In this document: piece after piece, positions 18,940 through 28,456 of the stretch
How the letters are laid out: every line of letters begins with the position of its first letter
Numbering within the stretch: position 1 is the stretch's first letter
DNA from: Acidisoma cellulosilyticum
GTDB lineage: Bacteria; Pseudomonadota; Alphaproteobacteria; Acetobacterales; Acetobacteraceae
Assembly (NCBI RefSeq): GCF_020621385.1
Contig: NZ_JAESVA010000014.1
Span: 62,001-126,000 of the forward strand
Direction of reading: 5' to 3'
Length of the DNA: 64,000 bases
The notes under the pieces: model-generated
Database searches by the model: none
The model's input: the letters and a program-made list of their open reading frames with translations, nothing else
What the model was told of the DNA's origin: nothing
Program-made: the position numbers and the translations under genes

Positions 18940-19740
18940 TCAGTCCGGGGCATAGACCTGGCGCAGATCGGCCTGCAGATGCAGAAGATGCGGCAGAAAT
19001 GAGTCCCGCATCTTCTTCACGCTGACACGGGCGGCCTGAGCGCCGATGTTCAAAGCGGCGACGACATTGCCGCGATTATCGTATAAGGGCAAAGCGATGG
19101 AGCGCAGGCCAAGTTCCAACTCCTCGTCGATGATTGCATAACCTTGACGTTTGATCTTGGCGAGTTCGGCCATCAGCGGCAGGATTTCGGTTATCGTCTT
19201 TGCGGTCAGTGCAGGTCGGCTCGCTTTTTCGAGCAGCTTTCGCGCTTGGTCCGGCGGCATGAAAGCGAGCAGCGCGCGGCCCATTGAGGAGCAATAGGCG
19301 GGCAGCCGGCTGCCAACATTCAGATTGATCGACATGACGCGCTGTCGCGATGCCCTTGCGATGTACACGATGGATTGACCGTCCAATACTGAAACCGAGC
19401 AGCTTTCCTCCGTCTCGCGCGACATTTGTTCCAGCAGAGGCTGGACGATGCTCGGCAGCGAGGCTGTATGCAGATAGGAATAACCGAGCCGAAGAATGCG
19501 CGGCGTTAACTTGAAGAATTTACCGTCATGTTCCGCATAGCCGAGCGATACCAGCGTTAGCAAAAGACGGCGGCATGTTGCGCGATCCATGTCGGTTTCG
19601 CGGGCGACATCCGAAATGGCCAGGCGCGGGTGATCCCGGTCGAAGGTCTCGATAACGCGAAGTCCTTTGATAAGACCGCCGACCATATTGGAGTTGCGAT
19701 CTTTTGAGACCTTGCTGTCTTCATCGTGCAGATCTGACAT
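18940..19740 (-). CDS. IclR family transcriptional regulator
   Basis: This 266-residue protein has an N-terminal winged helix-turn-helix (about 22-80, with ISDVARETDMDRATCRRLL) and a C-terminal effector domain (GSRLPAYCSSMGRALLA at about 140). IclR proteins often control aromatic (PcaR, PobR) and glyoxylate pathways and bind short palindromes. It is divergent from the ADH operon, and one copy of TTGTGCG-N5-CGCACAA lies 86 bases upstream of its start. That makes it the best candidate to bind all three copies and to control its own gene. Confidence 0.93.
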   Translation of the reverse strand: MSDLHDEDSKVSKDRNSNMVGGLIKGLRVIETFDRDHPRLAISDVARETDMDRATCRRLLLTLVSLGYAEHDGKFFKLTPRILRLGYSYLHTASLPSIVQPLLEQMSRETEESCSVSVLDGQSIVYIARASRQRVMSINLNVGSRLPAYCSSMGRALLAFMPPDQARKLLEKASRPALTAKTITEILPLMAELAKIKRQGYAIIDEELELGLRSIALPLYDNRGNVVAALNIGAQAARVSVKKMRDSFLPHLLHLQADLRQVYAPD

Positions 19741-19825
19741 TGAAGCCCTTGCGGATATGACGTGCGATTAGCAACACAGATTGACAAAAACGGAAAGATG
19801 CGGTGATCTATCTGACAAGGAAACA

Positions 19826-19844
19826 TTGTGCGTATATCGCACAA
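19826..19844. promoter_or_regulatory. IclR-type operator, site 2
   Basis: TTGTGCGTATATCGCACAA is a perfect 7-5-7 inverted repeat in the divergent region between the IclR gene (start 19740) and the alcohol dehydrogenase (start 19997), so it could control both. A TTGACA at 19781-19786 is a possible -35 element. Arms and spacing are identical to site 1. Confidence 0.82.
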
Positions 19845-19996
19845 AATATTCAAGATCGCAATTCGCATCCGTCAAACAGGTTGCGCCAGAACGTCGCCGG
19901 TCAACGGGTCAATGGGTCAACGCCGACCGCTGCGGTCTCGCAACTGGCTGCGCCGTCAAATCGCACTGACGAACGGGAGGCTAAGGAGGAATTCGC

Positions 19997-21067
19997 ATGA
20001 AGGCTTTGAGATTCCACAAGGCGCAAGACCTGCGGTTGGATGAAGTCGCGGCGCCCCCGGCACCGACGGGGCAGGATGTGCTGGTACGCATAAGCCTTTG
20101 CGGTATCTGCGGATCCGACCTTCACGAATATCAAGCAGGCCCCATCATCGTCCCGACCAGCCCGCATCCTTTTACCGGTGCCATGGCACCGCTTATCCTG
20201 GGCCACGAATTATCGGCCTTGGTCGAGGCTGTGGGACCGGATGTAGCGACGATCGCGGTCGGCGACCGTGTCGCGGCCATGCCGCATCTCAACAAGCCGG
20301 GTGAGTATTTTGCCCGCCGGAATCTCGGCCATATCAGCGCGGAGACCGGCATCATTGGCCTGAGCGGCCCTTGGGGCGGATTCGGGGAATATGCTTTGAT
20401 CCCCGAGCAGAATCTCGTCCGCCTTCCCGCCGACGTGTCGGACGCACAAGGCGCCATCGTGGAGCCCGCATCGGTTGCCCTGCATGCGATAGATCGCGGC
20501 GGCGTATTCCCCGGTGCCTCCGTCCTCATCACCGGCGCCGGCCCGATCGGTGTGCTGGTGGCGCTCGCCGCGCGGGCTGCAGGTGCGACACGGATTTTTC
20601 TGTTCGAGCCCAATTCGCAACGCGCGGCACGCGTGCGGGGACTGCCGGGGATTTCCGTTTTCGACAGGCTGGGCGAGGATTTTGTCTATGCCGTGAAAAC
20701 CGGAACCGCCGCCGGGATCGGTGTCGATATCGCCATCGAATGCGCCGGGCATCGTGATGCGCTGGCACTTTGTCTTGATAAGGTCAGGCGGGACGGCACC
20801 ATCGTCCAGGTCGGTCTGTTCGTCAAGGAACCGACCTTCGACATGTACAAGCTTTGCGAGAAGGCGGTTCGGCTCATCGGCAATTGGGGCAATCCCATCA
20901 CCATCGGCCCGAGGGTGGTGGAACTGATCGCCAGCGGGCTCTATCCGGTGGAGATGATCATCAGCGGTCAAGTGCCTTTGGCGGAGGCGGTTACCGAAGG
21001 GTTCGACGTACTCTGCAGACCCGGCAATGACAAGCTGAAGATCCTTGTCGCGGTTGGCGCCGCGTGA
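19997..21067 (+). CDS. Zn-dependent alcohol/polyol dehydrogenase (2,3-butanediol dehydrogenase-like)
   Basis: A 356-residue medium-chain dehydrogenase. The catalytic zinc residues are Cys38 (CGICGSDLHEY) and His70-Glu71 (LGHE); the Rossmann motif is GAGPIG (about 178-183). Overall layout resembles BdhA-type 2,3-butanediol and sorbitol dehydrogenases, without the usual four-Cys structural zinc cluster. It would oxidise a secondary alcohol, presumably on the imported polyol. AGGAGG lies just before its ATG. It heads the second unit (19997-30078), and its last bases overlap the ATPase start (GTGA). Confidence 0.92.
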   Translation: MKALRFHKAQDLRLDEVAAPPAPTGQDVLVRISLCGICGSDLHEYQAGPIIVPTSPHPFTGAMAPLILGHELSALVEAVGPDVATIAVGDRVAAMPHLNKPGEYFARRNLGHISAETGIIGLSGPWGGFGEYALIPEQNLVRLPADVSDAQGAIVEPASVALHAIDRGGVFPGASVLITGAGPIGVLVALAARAAGATRIFLFEPNSQRAARVRGLPGISVFDRLGEDFVYAVKTGTAAGIGVDIAIECAGHRDALALCLDKVRRDGTIVQVGLFVKEPTFDMYKLCEKAVRLIGNWGNPITIGPRVVELIASGLYPVEMIISGQVPLAEAVTEGFDVLCRPGNDKLKILVAVGAA

Positions 21068-22602
21068 CCGCAGCATCCCTCTCCCACAAGCCCGCAACGC
21101 CCGTTCTGGCGGCGCGCGATCTCAGCAAGCGCTATGGCGGGATCATGGCCTTGCAGAGCGTCGGGCTTGATCTGGGCGCGGGAGAGATCCATGGCCTGTG
21201 CGGCGAGAACGGAGCGGGGAAAAGCACCTTCATCAAGATCCTCGGCGGTCTGGTGCGGCCGGACAGCGGTGAGATCAGCGTCGATGGCCGACCGCTGGCA
21301 CTCGGCCAACGTACGGATCCGCAGCTCATCTCGATCGTGCATCAAGAACTTGCCATCGTGCCGACGCTCTCCGTGCTCGACAATATCATGCTCGGCATGG
21401 GCGGCACTTCGCCGTTTTACTTCGCCCATCTTGTCCGCACGCAGGTTCGGCAAGGCTTGGACGAGGTCGGGCTTGCGCATATCCCCCTCGACAGGAAGGC
21501 GAGCGCGCTCAGTCTGGCCGAGCGTCAGCTCGTCGAAATCGCGCGCGGTGTCGCGCGTCGCGCCCGCGTTCTTCTGCTCGATGAACCGACAGCGACGTTG
21601 TCGGATGCGGAAATCAAACGTGTCTTCGATACGGCACGCCTGTTGCGGGATAAGGGCACGGCGCTTGTCTTTGTCAGCCACCGCTTGGACGAAGTCTTTG
21701 CGCTGACCGACCGCGTGACCGTCTTCCGCAACGGGCAGCATGTGCTGACGGAAAGAACCAGCGATCTGACGTCGCGTGATCTCGTGAAAGCGATGATCGG
21801 TCGCGACCTGGTGCGCGGAACGCAAAAGCCGCTGTCTGTCGCGGCAGACAGACCCGCGCGCCTCGCCATAGCGGGCTTGCGCTGTGGGGACGCGCTGAAA
21901 CCCATCGACCTTGCTCTGGCACCGGGGGAGATTGCCGGTGTCGTCGGTCAATTGGGGTCGGGCGCCGATGTTCTTGTCGAAGCGCTGGCGGGTCTGCGCG
22001 GTCTGGTCGATGGGCAGATCGCAATCGACGGCCGCGCCGTGGTGATCGGCAGCGTGCGCGATGCGATGAAGGCGGGCATTGCCTATGTTCCCGAAGATCG
22101 CGCCGGCAAAGGCATTTTTTTGGATGCGCCGGTCTGGATGAATCTCACCGCCTCGGTCATGGGCCGGTTCAGCCGCGGGGGCGTGATGCAGCGGGCGGCC
22201 GAGCGCGAGCGGGGCTTGGAATTGGCCGCCATGTTTCGCATCGATCCCGGTCGGTTGGGCAGTGAGGTCGCAACCTTGAGCGGTGGCAATCAACAGAAGG
22301 TCGCGCTCGGCAAGGCTGCGGCGCTGACGCCCCGCATTCTCATCCTGAATGAGCCGACCCGTGGGGTGGATATCGGTGCGCGCAGCGAGATTTACGCGAC
22401 CCTGCGGCGTCTGGCGGAACAGGGTCTCGCTATTCTTTTCTACTCGACCGATCTGGAGGAAGTCCTGGAACTCGCCGACCGCGTCGTGACGATCTTCCGC
22501 GGTGAGGTCGTTCGCAGCATCGGCCGCGACGCGCTGGACGGCGGGGAGATCCTGCATGATATCTTGAGGGGGCGAGACGACACTATCGTCTTGACGCAGT
22601 GA
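21064..22602 (+). CDS. Sugar-type ABC importer ATP-binding protein (system 2)
   Basis: A 512-residue RbsA/XylG-like double-NBD ATPase. NBD1 has Walker A GENGAGKST (about 44-52) and LLLDEPTATL. NBD2 has the signature LSGGNQQK and an intact acidic Walker B (LILNEPTRGVD), unlike the system 1 protein. The GTG start overlaps the preceding stop codon. The binding protein of this system is probably the one at 27446, four genes beyond the permeases. Confidence 0.93.
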   Translation: MTAASLSHKPATPVLAARDLSKRYGGIMALQSVGLDLGAGEIHGLCGENGAGKSTFIKILGGLVRPDSGEISVDGRPLALGQRTDPQLISIVHQELAIVPTLSVLDNIMLGMGGTSPFYFAHLVRTQVRQGLDEVGLAHIPLDRKASALSLAERQLVEIARGVARRARVLLLDEPTATLSDAEIKRVFDTARLLRDKGTALVFVSHRLDEVFALTDRVTVFRNGQHVLTERTSDLTSRDLVKAMIGRDLVRGTQKPLSVAADRPARLAIAGLRCGDALKPIDLALAPGEIAGVVGQLGSGADVLVEALAGLRGLVDGQIAIDGRAVVIGSVRDAMKAGIAYVPEDRAGKGIFLDAPVWMNLTASVMGRFSRGGVMQRAAERERGLELAAMFRIDPGRLGSEVATLSGGNQQKVALGKAAALTPRILILNEPTRGVDIGARSEIYATLRRLAEQGLAILFYSTDLEEVLELADRVVTIFRGEVVRSIGRDALDGGEILHDILRGRDDTIVLTQ

Positions 22603-23627
22603 TGGCCGAAGCAATGGCAGTCAAGACAACGGAGGGTTGGGTCAGCGAGCGCCTGCGTCGCATGGTCGCGACGCCGCATGAACTTCATGCGACCTCCATT
22701 CGCGGCGGCACACTTGTGCTGATCATTGTGGCTGTCCTCTTCGTTCCGCATTTCGCGGAATTCGGCAATCTCCAATCCATCATGTATTCCCTGGCGGCTG
22801 TCGGCATCGGGGCCGTCGGCATGGCGCTGGTGACCCTCAGCGGCAATCTTTTCATGCTGTCGATGGGCGCGACCGCCGCTTTCTCGACAGTTGTCTTTGC
22901 ATCGCTGATCAGCCTCGGCCTTCTGCCGACGATGCTTCTGGTGGTCGCAGCGGGAACATTGATCGGGCTCATCCAGGGCGTGCTCATCGGTGCGGCGGAT
23001 ACCAATCCCATCATCACGACGATCGCCGCCGCTTCCATGATCACCGGCTTTGGCGTGCTTTGGACCGGCGGCATCACCGTCGTCGGCCATGGACAAGCGA
23101 CCTGGCTGGGCTTTGGGCGCGTGTTCGGCCTCATTCCCAACCAGATCCTGGTCATGCTGATCTTTGCCGGCATCGCCGGTTTTGTGATGCAGAAGACCCG
23201 CCTTGGGCGCGAGATCCGGCTGATCGGCATGCAGCGGGACGTGGCGCGGGTCGCGGGTCTCAGGCTCATAGCCGCGACCATGTTCTGCTATGGTTTTGCG
23301 GGTGCGGCAGCGGCCCTTGCCGGCAGTCTCATCGCCTCGTCCTCGGCCCAGGGCAATCTGACCTACGGCATCGATCTCGACTTCAACGCGATTGCCGCTG
23401 TTCTGGTCGGCGGTGTCTCTATTCGCGGTGGGCGCGGTCGTGTCGGTGATGCGGTGGTCGGCGCCATGTTTCTCAGCATCATCGGCAATGTCCTGTTGGT
23501 CAGTGGCGTCAGTTACGAATACCAGCTGGTCGTGAAAGGCGCGGTCGTATTGGCATCGGTGATCATTGGCGCATTGCTTGGGCAATGGGCGCCAAGGTTG
23601 CGTCGTCGCGTGGGAGCAGCGAGATGA
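22599..23627 (+). CDS. Sugar-type ABC importer permease A (system 2)
   Basis: A 342-residue RbsC-like membrane protein with about nine hydrophobic segments. The conserved AVLVGGVSIRGGRGRVGDAV stretch is at about 266-285. The start is the GTG at 22599 (overlapping the ATPase TGA) or the ATG at 22602. It is paired with a second permease whose start overlaps its stop (ATGA), so this importer probably has a heterodimeric pore. Confidence 0.92.
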   Translation: MMAEAMAVKTTEGWVSERLRRMVATPHELHATSIRGGTLVLIIVAVLFVPHFAEFGNLQSIMYSLAAVGIGAVGMALVTLSGNLFMLSMGATAAFSTVVFASLISLGLLPTMLLVVAAGTLIGLIQGVLIGAADTNPIITTIAAASMITGFGVLWTGGITVVGHGQATWLGFGRVFGLIPNQILVMLIFAGIAGFVMQKTRLGREIRLIGMQRDVARVAGLRLIAATMFCYGFAGAAAALAGSLIASSSAQGNLTYGIDLDFNAIAAVLVGGVSIRGGRGRVGDAVVGAMFLSIIGNVLLVSGVSYEYQLVVKGAVVLASVIIGALLGQWAPRLRRRVGAAR

Positions 23628-24610
23628 GCGGTGCTGCCTGGCTGACCCGATCGATCAGGCTGGTTCTGCTCGTCGCGCTGCCCTTGGGCTTTGCGCTGAC
23701 CGTGAAACACTTTCTGTCGCTCGACAATCTTTACGCCATCTTCCAGTCCTTCGCATTCCTCGGCCTTTTGGCTCTTGGCCTCTCCGTCACGATGATTGCA
23801 GGTGAGTTTGATTTGAGCGTCGCGGCGATGGCGACGGTCGCCGGCCTCGTCACGATCAAGCTAGTCGTGCTTGGTCCGGTCGCCGCGGTGCTTTGCGCGG
23901 TCATGGTCGGCACCGTCATCGGCATCGGCAATGCGGTCTTGCTGCCTTGGCTGCAAATCTCCTCCCTCGTCACGACCGTCGGCACGATGATCCTGCTCAA
24001 CGGCGTCGGCTTCTGGCTCGCTGGCGGGCGGGTGCTGAGTTACGACAATTTCGACGTCAGCGACGCCTTGGATCAGACGCTGCTGGGCATATTTTCACCC
24101 CGCAGCCTCATCACCATCCTGTGCTTCCTGCTGATCGCGGCCTTTCTCCAGTTCACCAAACTGGGGCGCGATATCTATGCCAGCGGCGGCCATCGCCGTG
24201 CGGCCATTCAGAGCGGCGCCCGGGTGGGTCTGGCCCTTGTCGTGTGCTTTGCGATCTCAGGCGCTTTCGCGGCCCTGGCGGGGTCCTTGATCTCGCTCAG
24301 CCTGGCGACGGCCTCGGCGACGCTGGACAGCACGACGCTGCTTCAGGCGGCGGCTGCGGCCATCATCGGCGGGGTGGCGCTCGGCGGCGGCATCGGGTCG
24401 CCGGCCAGTGTGGCCACGGGTGTGCTGATCCTGACCATCCTGAACAATGGACTTGGTCTTCTCAGTGCCAGCTCGACGGAACTGCTTCTGGTGAACGGCG
24501 CGCTTCTGCTCATCGTCGTGCTGTTGGACGGCAAAGCGGGACAGGCGCTGATGGATCTGCGTCGCAAGACAGCGCAAACAAAACGGAGGAACGTGACATG
24601 GCAAGGTTGA
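23624..24610 (+). CDS. Sugar-type ABC importer permease B (system 2)
   Basis: A 328-residue RbsC-like permease with the opening TM followed by MIAGEFDLSVAAMATVAG and a late GGVALGGGIGSPASVATG. The ATG at 23624 overlaps the TGA of permease A and has GGGAG upstream; an in-frame ATG at 23585 would force a 43-base overlap and is less likely. Its 3' end overlaps the following SDR gene by 13 bases. Confidence 0.91.
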   Translation: MSGAAWLTRSIRLVLLVALPLGFALTVKHFLSLDNLYAIFQSFAFLGLLALGLSVTMIAGEFDLSVAAMATVAGLVTIKLVVLGPVAAVLCAVMVGTVIGIGNAVLLPWLQISSLVTTVGTMILLNGVGFWLAGGRVLSYDNFDVSDALDQTLLGIFSPRSLITILCFLLIAAFLQFTKLGRDIYASGGHRRAAIQSGARVGLALVVCFAISGAFAALAGSLISLSLATASATLDSTTLLQAAAAAIIGGVALGGGIGSPASVATGVLILTILNNGLGLLSASSTELLLVNGALLLIVVLLDGKAGQALMDLRRKTAQTKRRNVTWQG

Positions 24611-25317
24611 CAGGTAAGGTGGTGATCGTCACCGGTGCCGCGCAAGGCATCGGCGCCGCTGTCGCCGAACTCTTTGCCCAGGAAGGTGCGACGGTCATCG
24701 CCGGTGACGTCAGGGACGTCGCGGCACAGACCGGTATCACGCCGGTCGCGCTGGATGTGTCGTCGCCGGCCGATTGGCAGCGGGTGACGGAGGAGATCAT
24801 CGCACGGCACGGCCGGATCGACGTACTGGTCAATAATGCGGGCATCGTGGAAGCCTACGGGCCTATTCATGAGACTGACCTCGCAAGCTGGAACCGGGTC
24901 ATTGCCGTCAACCAGACCGGAAGTTTCCTGGGCATTCAGTCCGTGCTGCCAACGATGCGACAGGCGCGGCGCGGGTCGATTGTCAATTTCTCGTCGATCT
25001 GGGGGAATGTCGGCGTGCCCGGGGCGGCCGCGTATAATGCCGCCAAGGGCGCCGTCCGCAATATGACCAAGAATGCGGCCGTGACCTACGCGCCTGAGAA
25101 TATCCGCGTCAATTCCGTCCATCCTGGCCTTATTCGCACGCCGTTGGTGGAGGCACAGTCGGACGCGATGAACCAGGGCATCATCGGTCAGACGCCGATG
25201 GGGCGGATGGGAACACCGCTGGAGGTAGCCTATGGCTGCCTTTTTCTCGCCAGTGACGAGTCGAGTTTTGTGACCGGCAGTGAGCTGATCATAGACGGTG
25301 GATATCTCGCGCAATAG
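24598..25317 (+). CDS. SDR family NAD(P)-dependent oxidoreductase
   Basis: This 239-residue classical short-chain dehydrogenase has TGAAQGIG (about 13-20), NNAGIVEAY, the catalytic YNAAK (about 144-148) and a C-terminal GSELIIDGGY. The ATG at 24598 has CGGAGGA upstream; a longer open frame to 23893 only shadows the permease. It lies between the importer and the maleylacetate reductase gene and probably oxidises a hydroxyl on a ring or polyol intermediate. Confidence 0.92.
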   Translation: MARLTGKVVIVTGAAQGIGAAVAELFAQEGATVIAGDVRDVAAQTGITPVALDVSSPADWQRVTEEIIARHGRIDVLVNNAGIVEAYGPIHETDLASWNRVIAVNQTGSFLGIQSVLPTMRQARRGSIVNFSSIWGNVGVPGAAAYNAAKGAVRNMTKNAAVTYAPENIRVNSVHPGLIRTPLVEAQSDAMNQGIIGQTPMGRMGTPLEVAYGCLFLASDESSFVTGSELIIDGGYLAQ

Positions 25318-25354
25318 CAAGCCCTCTAACGGCGGCGCCATGGAGCCCTCCCCG

Positions 25355-26416
25355 ATGACCGGATTTGTCTACACATCCCATCCTGCGCGCGTGATCTTTG
25401 GGTCAGGGACCTTGGCGCGGCTGCCCGAGGAGGTTGAGCGGCTGGATCTGCACCGTGTCCTGGTTCTGGCGGCACCGCAGCAGGCCGATGACGCCCAGCA
25501 GATCGCGGCCAGGATCGGGCCTAGGGCGGCGGCAGTTTTTTCGGGTGCGACCATGCATACGCCGGTCTCGGTCACGGAGGAGGCGATGCGCCTTGTCCAG
25601 ACCGAGAGGATCGACGGGCTTGTCGCCGTCGGCGGCGGCTCTACCACCGGTCTCGGCAAGGCCATCGCTTTGCGAACGGACCTGCCGCAGATCGTGGCGC
25701 CCACAACCTATGCCGGCTCGGAAATGACGCCGATCCTGGGGGAGACCCGCGACGGGCAGAAAGTCACGCAGAAAAGCCCGCGCGTGTTGCCCGAGACCGT
25801 CATCTACGATGTTGACCTGACACTCAATCTGCCCGTCGCCTTGTCGGGGACCAGCGGCATCAATGCCATCGCCCATGCCGTGGAAGCGCTCTATGCGCAG
25901 GATCGCAATCCCATCATGTCTTTGATGGCGCTGGAGGGGATTCGCGCCATGGCGCGCGCGCTGCCGGTCATCGTGCAGTCGCCGGGGGATCGGGCGGCGC
26001 GATCGGATGCCCTCTACGGCGCCTGGCTATGCGGGTTGTGTTTAGGAACCGTCGGCATGGCGCTGCACCATAAGCTTTGTCATACTTTGGGCGGCACCTT
26101 CGATCTGCCGCATGCCGAGACGCATACGGCGGTTTTGCCTCATGCCGTCGCCTATAACGCGCCGGCGTTGCCGGATGAGATGGCGGCATTGGCGGCAGCC
26201 CTCGGGGCCACCGACGCAGCGCAGGGGCTTTTTGATCTGGCAGATGCCGTCGGTGCTCAGCATGCGTTGAAACATCTTGGCATGCCGGAGGCGGGTATCG
26301 AGCGCACCGCCGATATGGCCGTCGCCAATCCCTATTGGAACCCTCGTCCGTTGGAACGCCAGGCCATTCGGGATTTGATCGCACATGCCTATGCGGGAGA
26401 GCGCCCGCAGATCTGA
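25355..26416 (+). CDS. Maleylacetate reductase (iron-containing ADH superfamily)
   Basis: A 353-residue protein of the maleylacetate reductase group: the opening PARVIFGSGTLARLPEEVE, GGGSTTGLGKAIAL (about 78-91) and PTTYAGSEMTPILGET are characteristic. The enzyme reduces maleylacetate to 3-oxoadipate with NAD(P)H. It lies directly before an intradiol dioxygenase that would make maleylacetate from hydroxyquinol, and the same region encodes PcaI/J/F to use the product. The ATG at 25355 gives the family length and has GGAG upstream; the ATG at 25340 is an alternative. Confidence 0.92.
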   Translation: MTGFVYTSHPARVIFGSGTLARLPEEVERLDLHRVLVLAAPQQADDAQQIAARIGPRAAAVFSGATMHTPVSVTEEAMRLVQTERIDGLVAVGGGSTTGLGKAIALRTDLPQIVAPTTYAGSEMTPILGETRDGQKVTQKSPRVLPETVIYDVDLTLNLPVALSGTSGINAIAHAVEALYAQDRNPIMSLMALEGIRAMARALPVIVQSPGDRAARSDALYGAWLCGLCLGTVGMALHHKLCHTLGGTFDLPHAETHTAVLPHAVAYNAPALPDEMAALAAALGATDAAQGLFDLADAVGAQHALKHLGMPEAGIERTADMAVANPYWNPRPLERQAIRDLIAHAYAGERPQI

Positions 26417-26461
26417 CCGGTGACTTGTCTAGGATCTGCGCGAGAAGAGGAAAAAAGACAG

Positions 26462-27397
26462 ATGGCCAAGGATGATCAGGAAAAAGCGGGAACACCGCGC
26501 TATCCCTATTTCACGGAGGAGAATTCTGAACAGGTCGTCAATGCCCGCATGACGGCGGATACCGATCCGCGGCTGCGTGAGATCATGACGATTCTGGTGA
26601 AACACATGCATGCGGCGGTGAAGGAAATCAAACCGTCGCATGATGAATGGCTGAAAGGCATAGAGTTTCTGACCAGGATCGGTCACATGTGTACCGATTG
26701 GCGCCAGGAATTCATTTTGCTGTCTGACACGCTTGGCGTGTCGATGCTGGTGGATGCGATCAACCATCACCGGCCGGCTGGCACGACACCGAACACCATC
26801 CTTGGTCCGTTTCATGTCGACCATGCGCCGCATTATGACAATGGGGCCAATATCTGCCTGGACGGCAAGGGGGAGCCCATGGTCGTGCGCGGTCGTGTTC
26901 TGGATGAGCAGGGGGCGCCAGTCGCGGGCGCAACCCTGGATGTCTGGCAGACGAATGATGACGGATTCTACGATGTGCAGCAGAAGGGGCTGCAGCCGGA
27001 TTGGAATTTGCGCGGCGTCTTTACCTCGGATGCCGAGGGTCAGTATTGGCTGCGCACGGTGAAACCGCGCTTCTATCCGATCCCGGACGACGGTCCAGTG
27101 GGGCAGATGCTGGCAGCACTCGGCCGTCATCCGAACCGTGCCGCCCATATCCATTTCATCGTGACAGCACCGAAATTCGATCCGGTGATTACGCATATAT
27201 TTTCGCCCGACTGCCAATACCTCGCCGAGGACGCGGTCTTCGGCGTTAAGAATGAGCTGATCGGTGAGCTTCAGCGCATCACGGACCCTGAGGTCGCGGC
27301 GCGGCTGGGGGTCGCCGCACCGGCTTGGCTCGTCGAATGGGATTTCGTTCTGGCTCCACAAACCACAGGATCGGTGGAAAAAGCCGAACGCGTCTGA
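26462..27397 (+). CDS. Intradiol ring-cleavage dioxygenase, hydroxyquinol 1,2-dioxygenase type
   Basis: A 311-residue non-haem Fe(III) intradiol dioxygenase with an N-terminal helical dimerisation domain (about 20-110) and a beta-sandwich catalytic core. All four iron ligands are visible: Tyr170 (NDDGFYDVQ), Tyr205 (RFYPIPDDG), His229 and His231 (AAHIHF). With maleylacetate reductase next door, the likely reaction is 1,2,4-trihydroxybenzene to maleylacetate; catechol 1,2-dioxygenase activity is the alternative. The ATG at 26462 follows GAGGAAAAA. Flanks are maleylacetate reductase and an ABC binding protein. Confidence 0.92.
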   Translation: MAKDDQEKAGTPRYPYFTEENSEQVVNARMTADTDPRLREIMTILVKHMHAAVKEIKPSHDEWLKGIEFLTRIGHMCTDWRQEFILLSDTLGVSMLVDAINHHRPAGTTPNTILGPFHVDHAPHYDNGANICLDGKGEPMVVRGRVLDEQGAPVAGATLDVWQTNDDGFYDVQQKGLQPDWNLRGVFTSDAEGQYWLRTVKPRFYPIPDDGPVGQMLAALGRHPNRAAHIHFIVTAPKFDPVITHIFSPDCQYLAEDAVFGVKNELIGELQRITDPEVAARLGVAAPAWLVEWDFVLAPQTTGSVEKAERV

Positions 27398-27445
27398 CTG
27401 CGTCATCGTAATCCGCCGCATGAAGCGGCCAAAGGGAATAAGAAA

Positions 27446-28447
27446 ATGAGCCAAGGGCATAAACGGCAAAACTATCTGCGCAATCTGATGCTGGGTACGG
27501 TCGCGGCAGGCCTGCTCGGCATCTTCGGTGGCGCGGCACCGGCATGGGCCGCGGCCAAAGGGTCCAAGGTCATCCTTCTGACCGTGAGCCAATCCTGCGA
27601 ATATTGCGCACTGCATGAACGCGCCTTCCTCAAGGCAGCGGCGGCCGACGGCATCAACGTCGAAGTCAAGATCAACAATTTCGATGCCGGCCAGCAGGCA
27701 AGCCAGGTTGATCAGGCGGTCGCTGAGCATCCGGATGCTATCGTGGTTTGGCCTGCGGATGCCAGCGCCATTGTCCCATCGCTCAGGCGGATAAAAAAGG
27801 CCGGTATTCCCTTGGTGGTGACCAATTCCATGCCTAACCCGAAATATCAAAGCCTTTGGAACATCTACACCGGCCCGGACGATCTGGGGAATGGTCAACA
27901 GGCCGGTGAGGCGATGATCCAGGGATTGAAGGCCAAGGGCTATACCGGGAATACGGATATTTTCGTCATTCTCGGCGTTCTGGGCACGCCCCCGCAAATC
28001 AATCGTCTCGACGGTTTCACCGGTGTTCTGAAGGCAAAGGCGCCGATGGTGAAAATCGACGGCAGCCAGCCAGGCAATTGGGATCAGACGCAGGCGACGG
28101 ACGCGGCGGCAGCTTTGTTTACGCAATATGGCGCCCATATCAAAGGGGTCTATGCGGAGGCCGATAACATGCTGGCCGGGGTTATAGTGGCCGCCCAGCG
28201 CGCCGGTCTTGATCCGAAAACGCTCGTTCTGGTCGGCAGCAATTGCAGCGTGGAAGGTGTCAATGCAATCACCGCCGGCACGCAATACGCGACCGTCCTG
28301 CAGTCGCCCATTGATGACGGCAATTACGCGGCGCAAGCCGTCGCCGATCTGCTGGACGGCAAATCGGTTCCGAAGACGCGCTTTCTGCCGCATCCCACGA
28401 TCACGGCAGAGAATGTCGCCATGTGCAATGCCGCGATCGGCCGCTGA
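27446..28447 (+). CDS. Sugar-type ABC importer substrate-binding protein (system 2)
   Basis: A 333-residue RbsB-like periplasmic protein with a Sec signal (core about 15-30, cleavage near AWA at about 36). A CEYCALHE stretch just after the mature N-terminus carries a Cys pair, unusual for this family. The ligand-binding core follows (VDQAVAEHPDAIVVWPADAS). It is presumably the receptor for the ATPase/permease set at 21064-24610, from which it is separated by three enzyme genes of the same operon. Confidence 0.91.
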   Translation: MSQGHKRQNYLRNLMLGTVAAGLLGIFGGAAPAWAAAKGSKVILLTVSQSCEYCALHERAFLKAAAADGINVEVKINNFDAGQQASQVDQAVAEHPDAIVVWPADASAIVPSLRRIKKAGIPLVVTNSMPNPKYQSLWNIYTGPDDLGNGQQAGEAMIQGLKAKGYTGNTDIFVILGVLGTPPQINRLDGFTGVLKAKAPMVKIDGSQPGNWDQTQATDAAAALFTQYGAHIKGVYAEADNMLAGVIVAAQRAGLDPKTLVLVGSNCSVEGVNAITAGTQYATVLQSPIDDGNYAAQAVADLLDGKSVPKTRFLPHPTITAENVAMCNAAIGR

Positions 28448-28456
28448 GGGAGACGG

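Noticed and set aside
23893-25317. 474-codon reading of the second SDR gene
   Set aside because: The first 235 codons are an out-of-frame reading of the permease; the SDR starts at 24598 with a good ribosome site.
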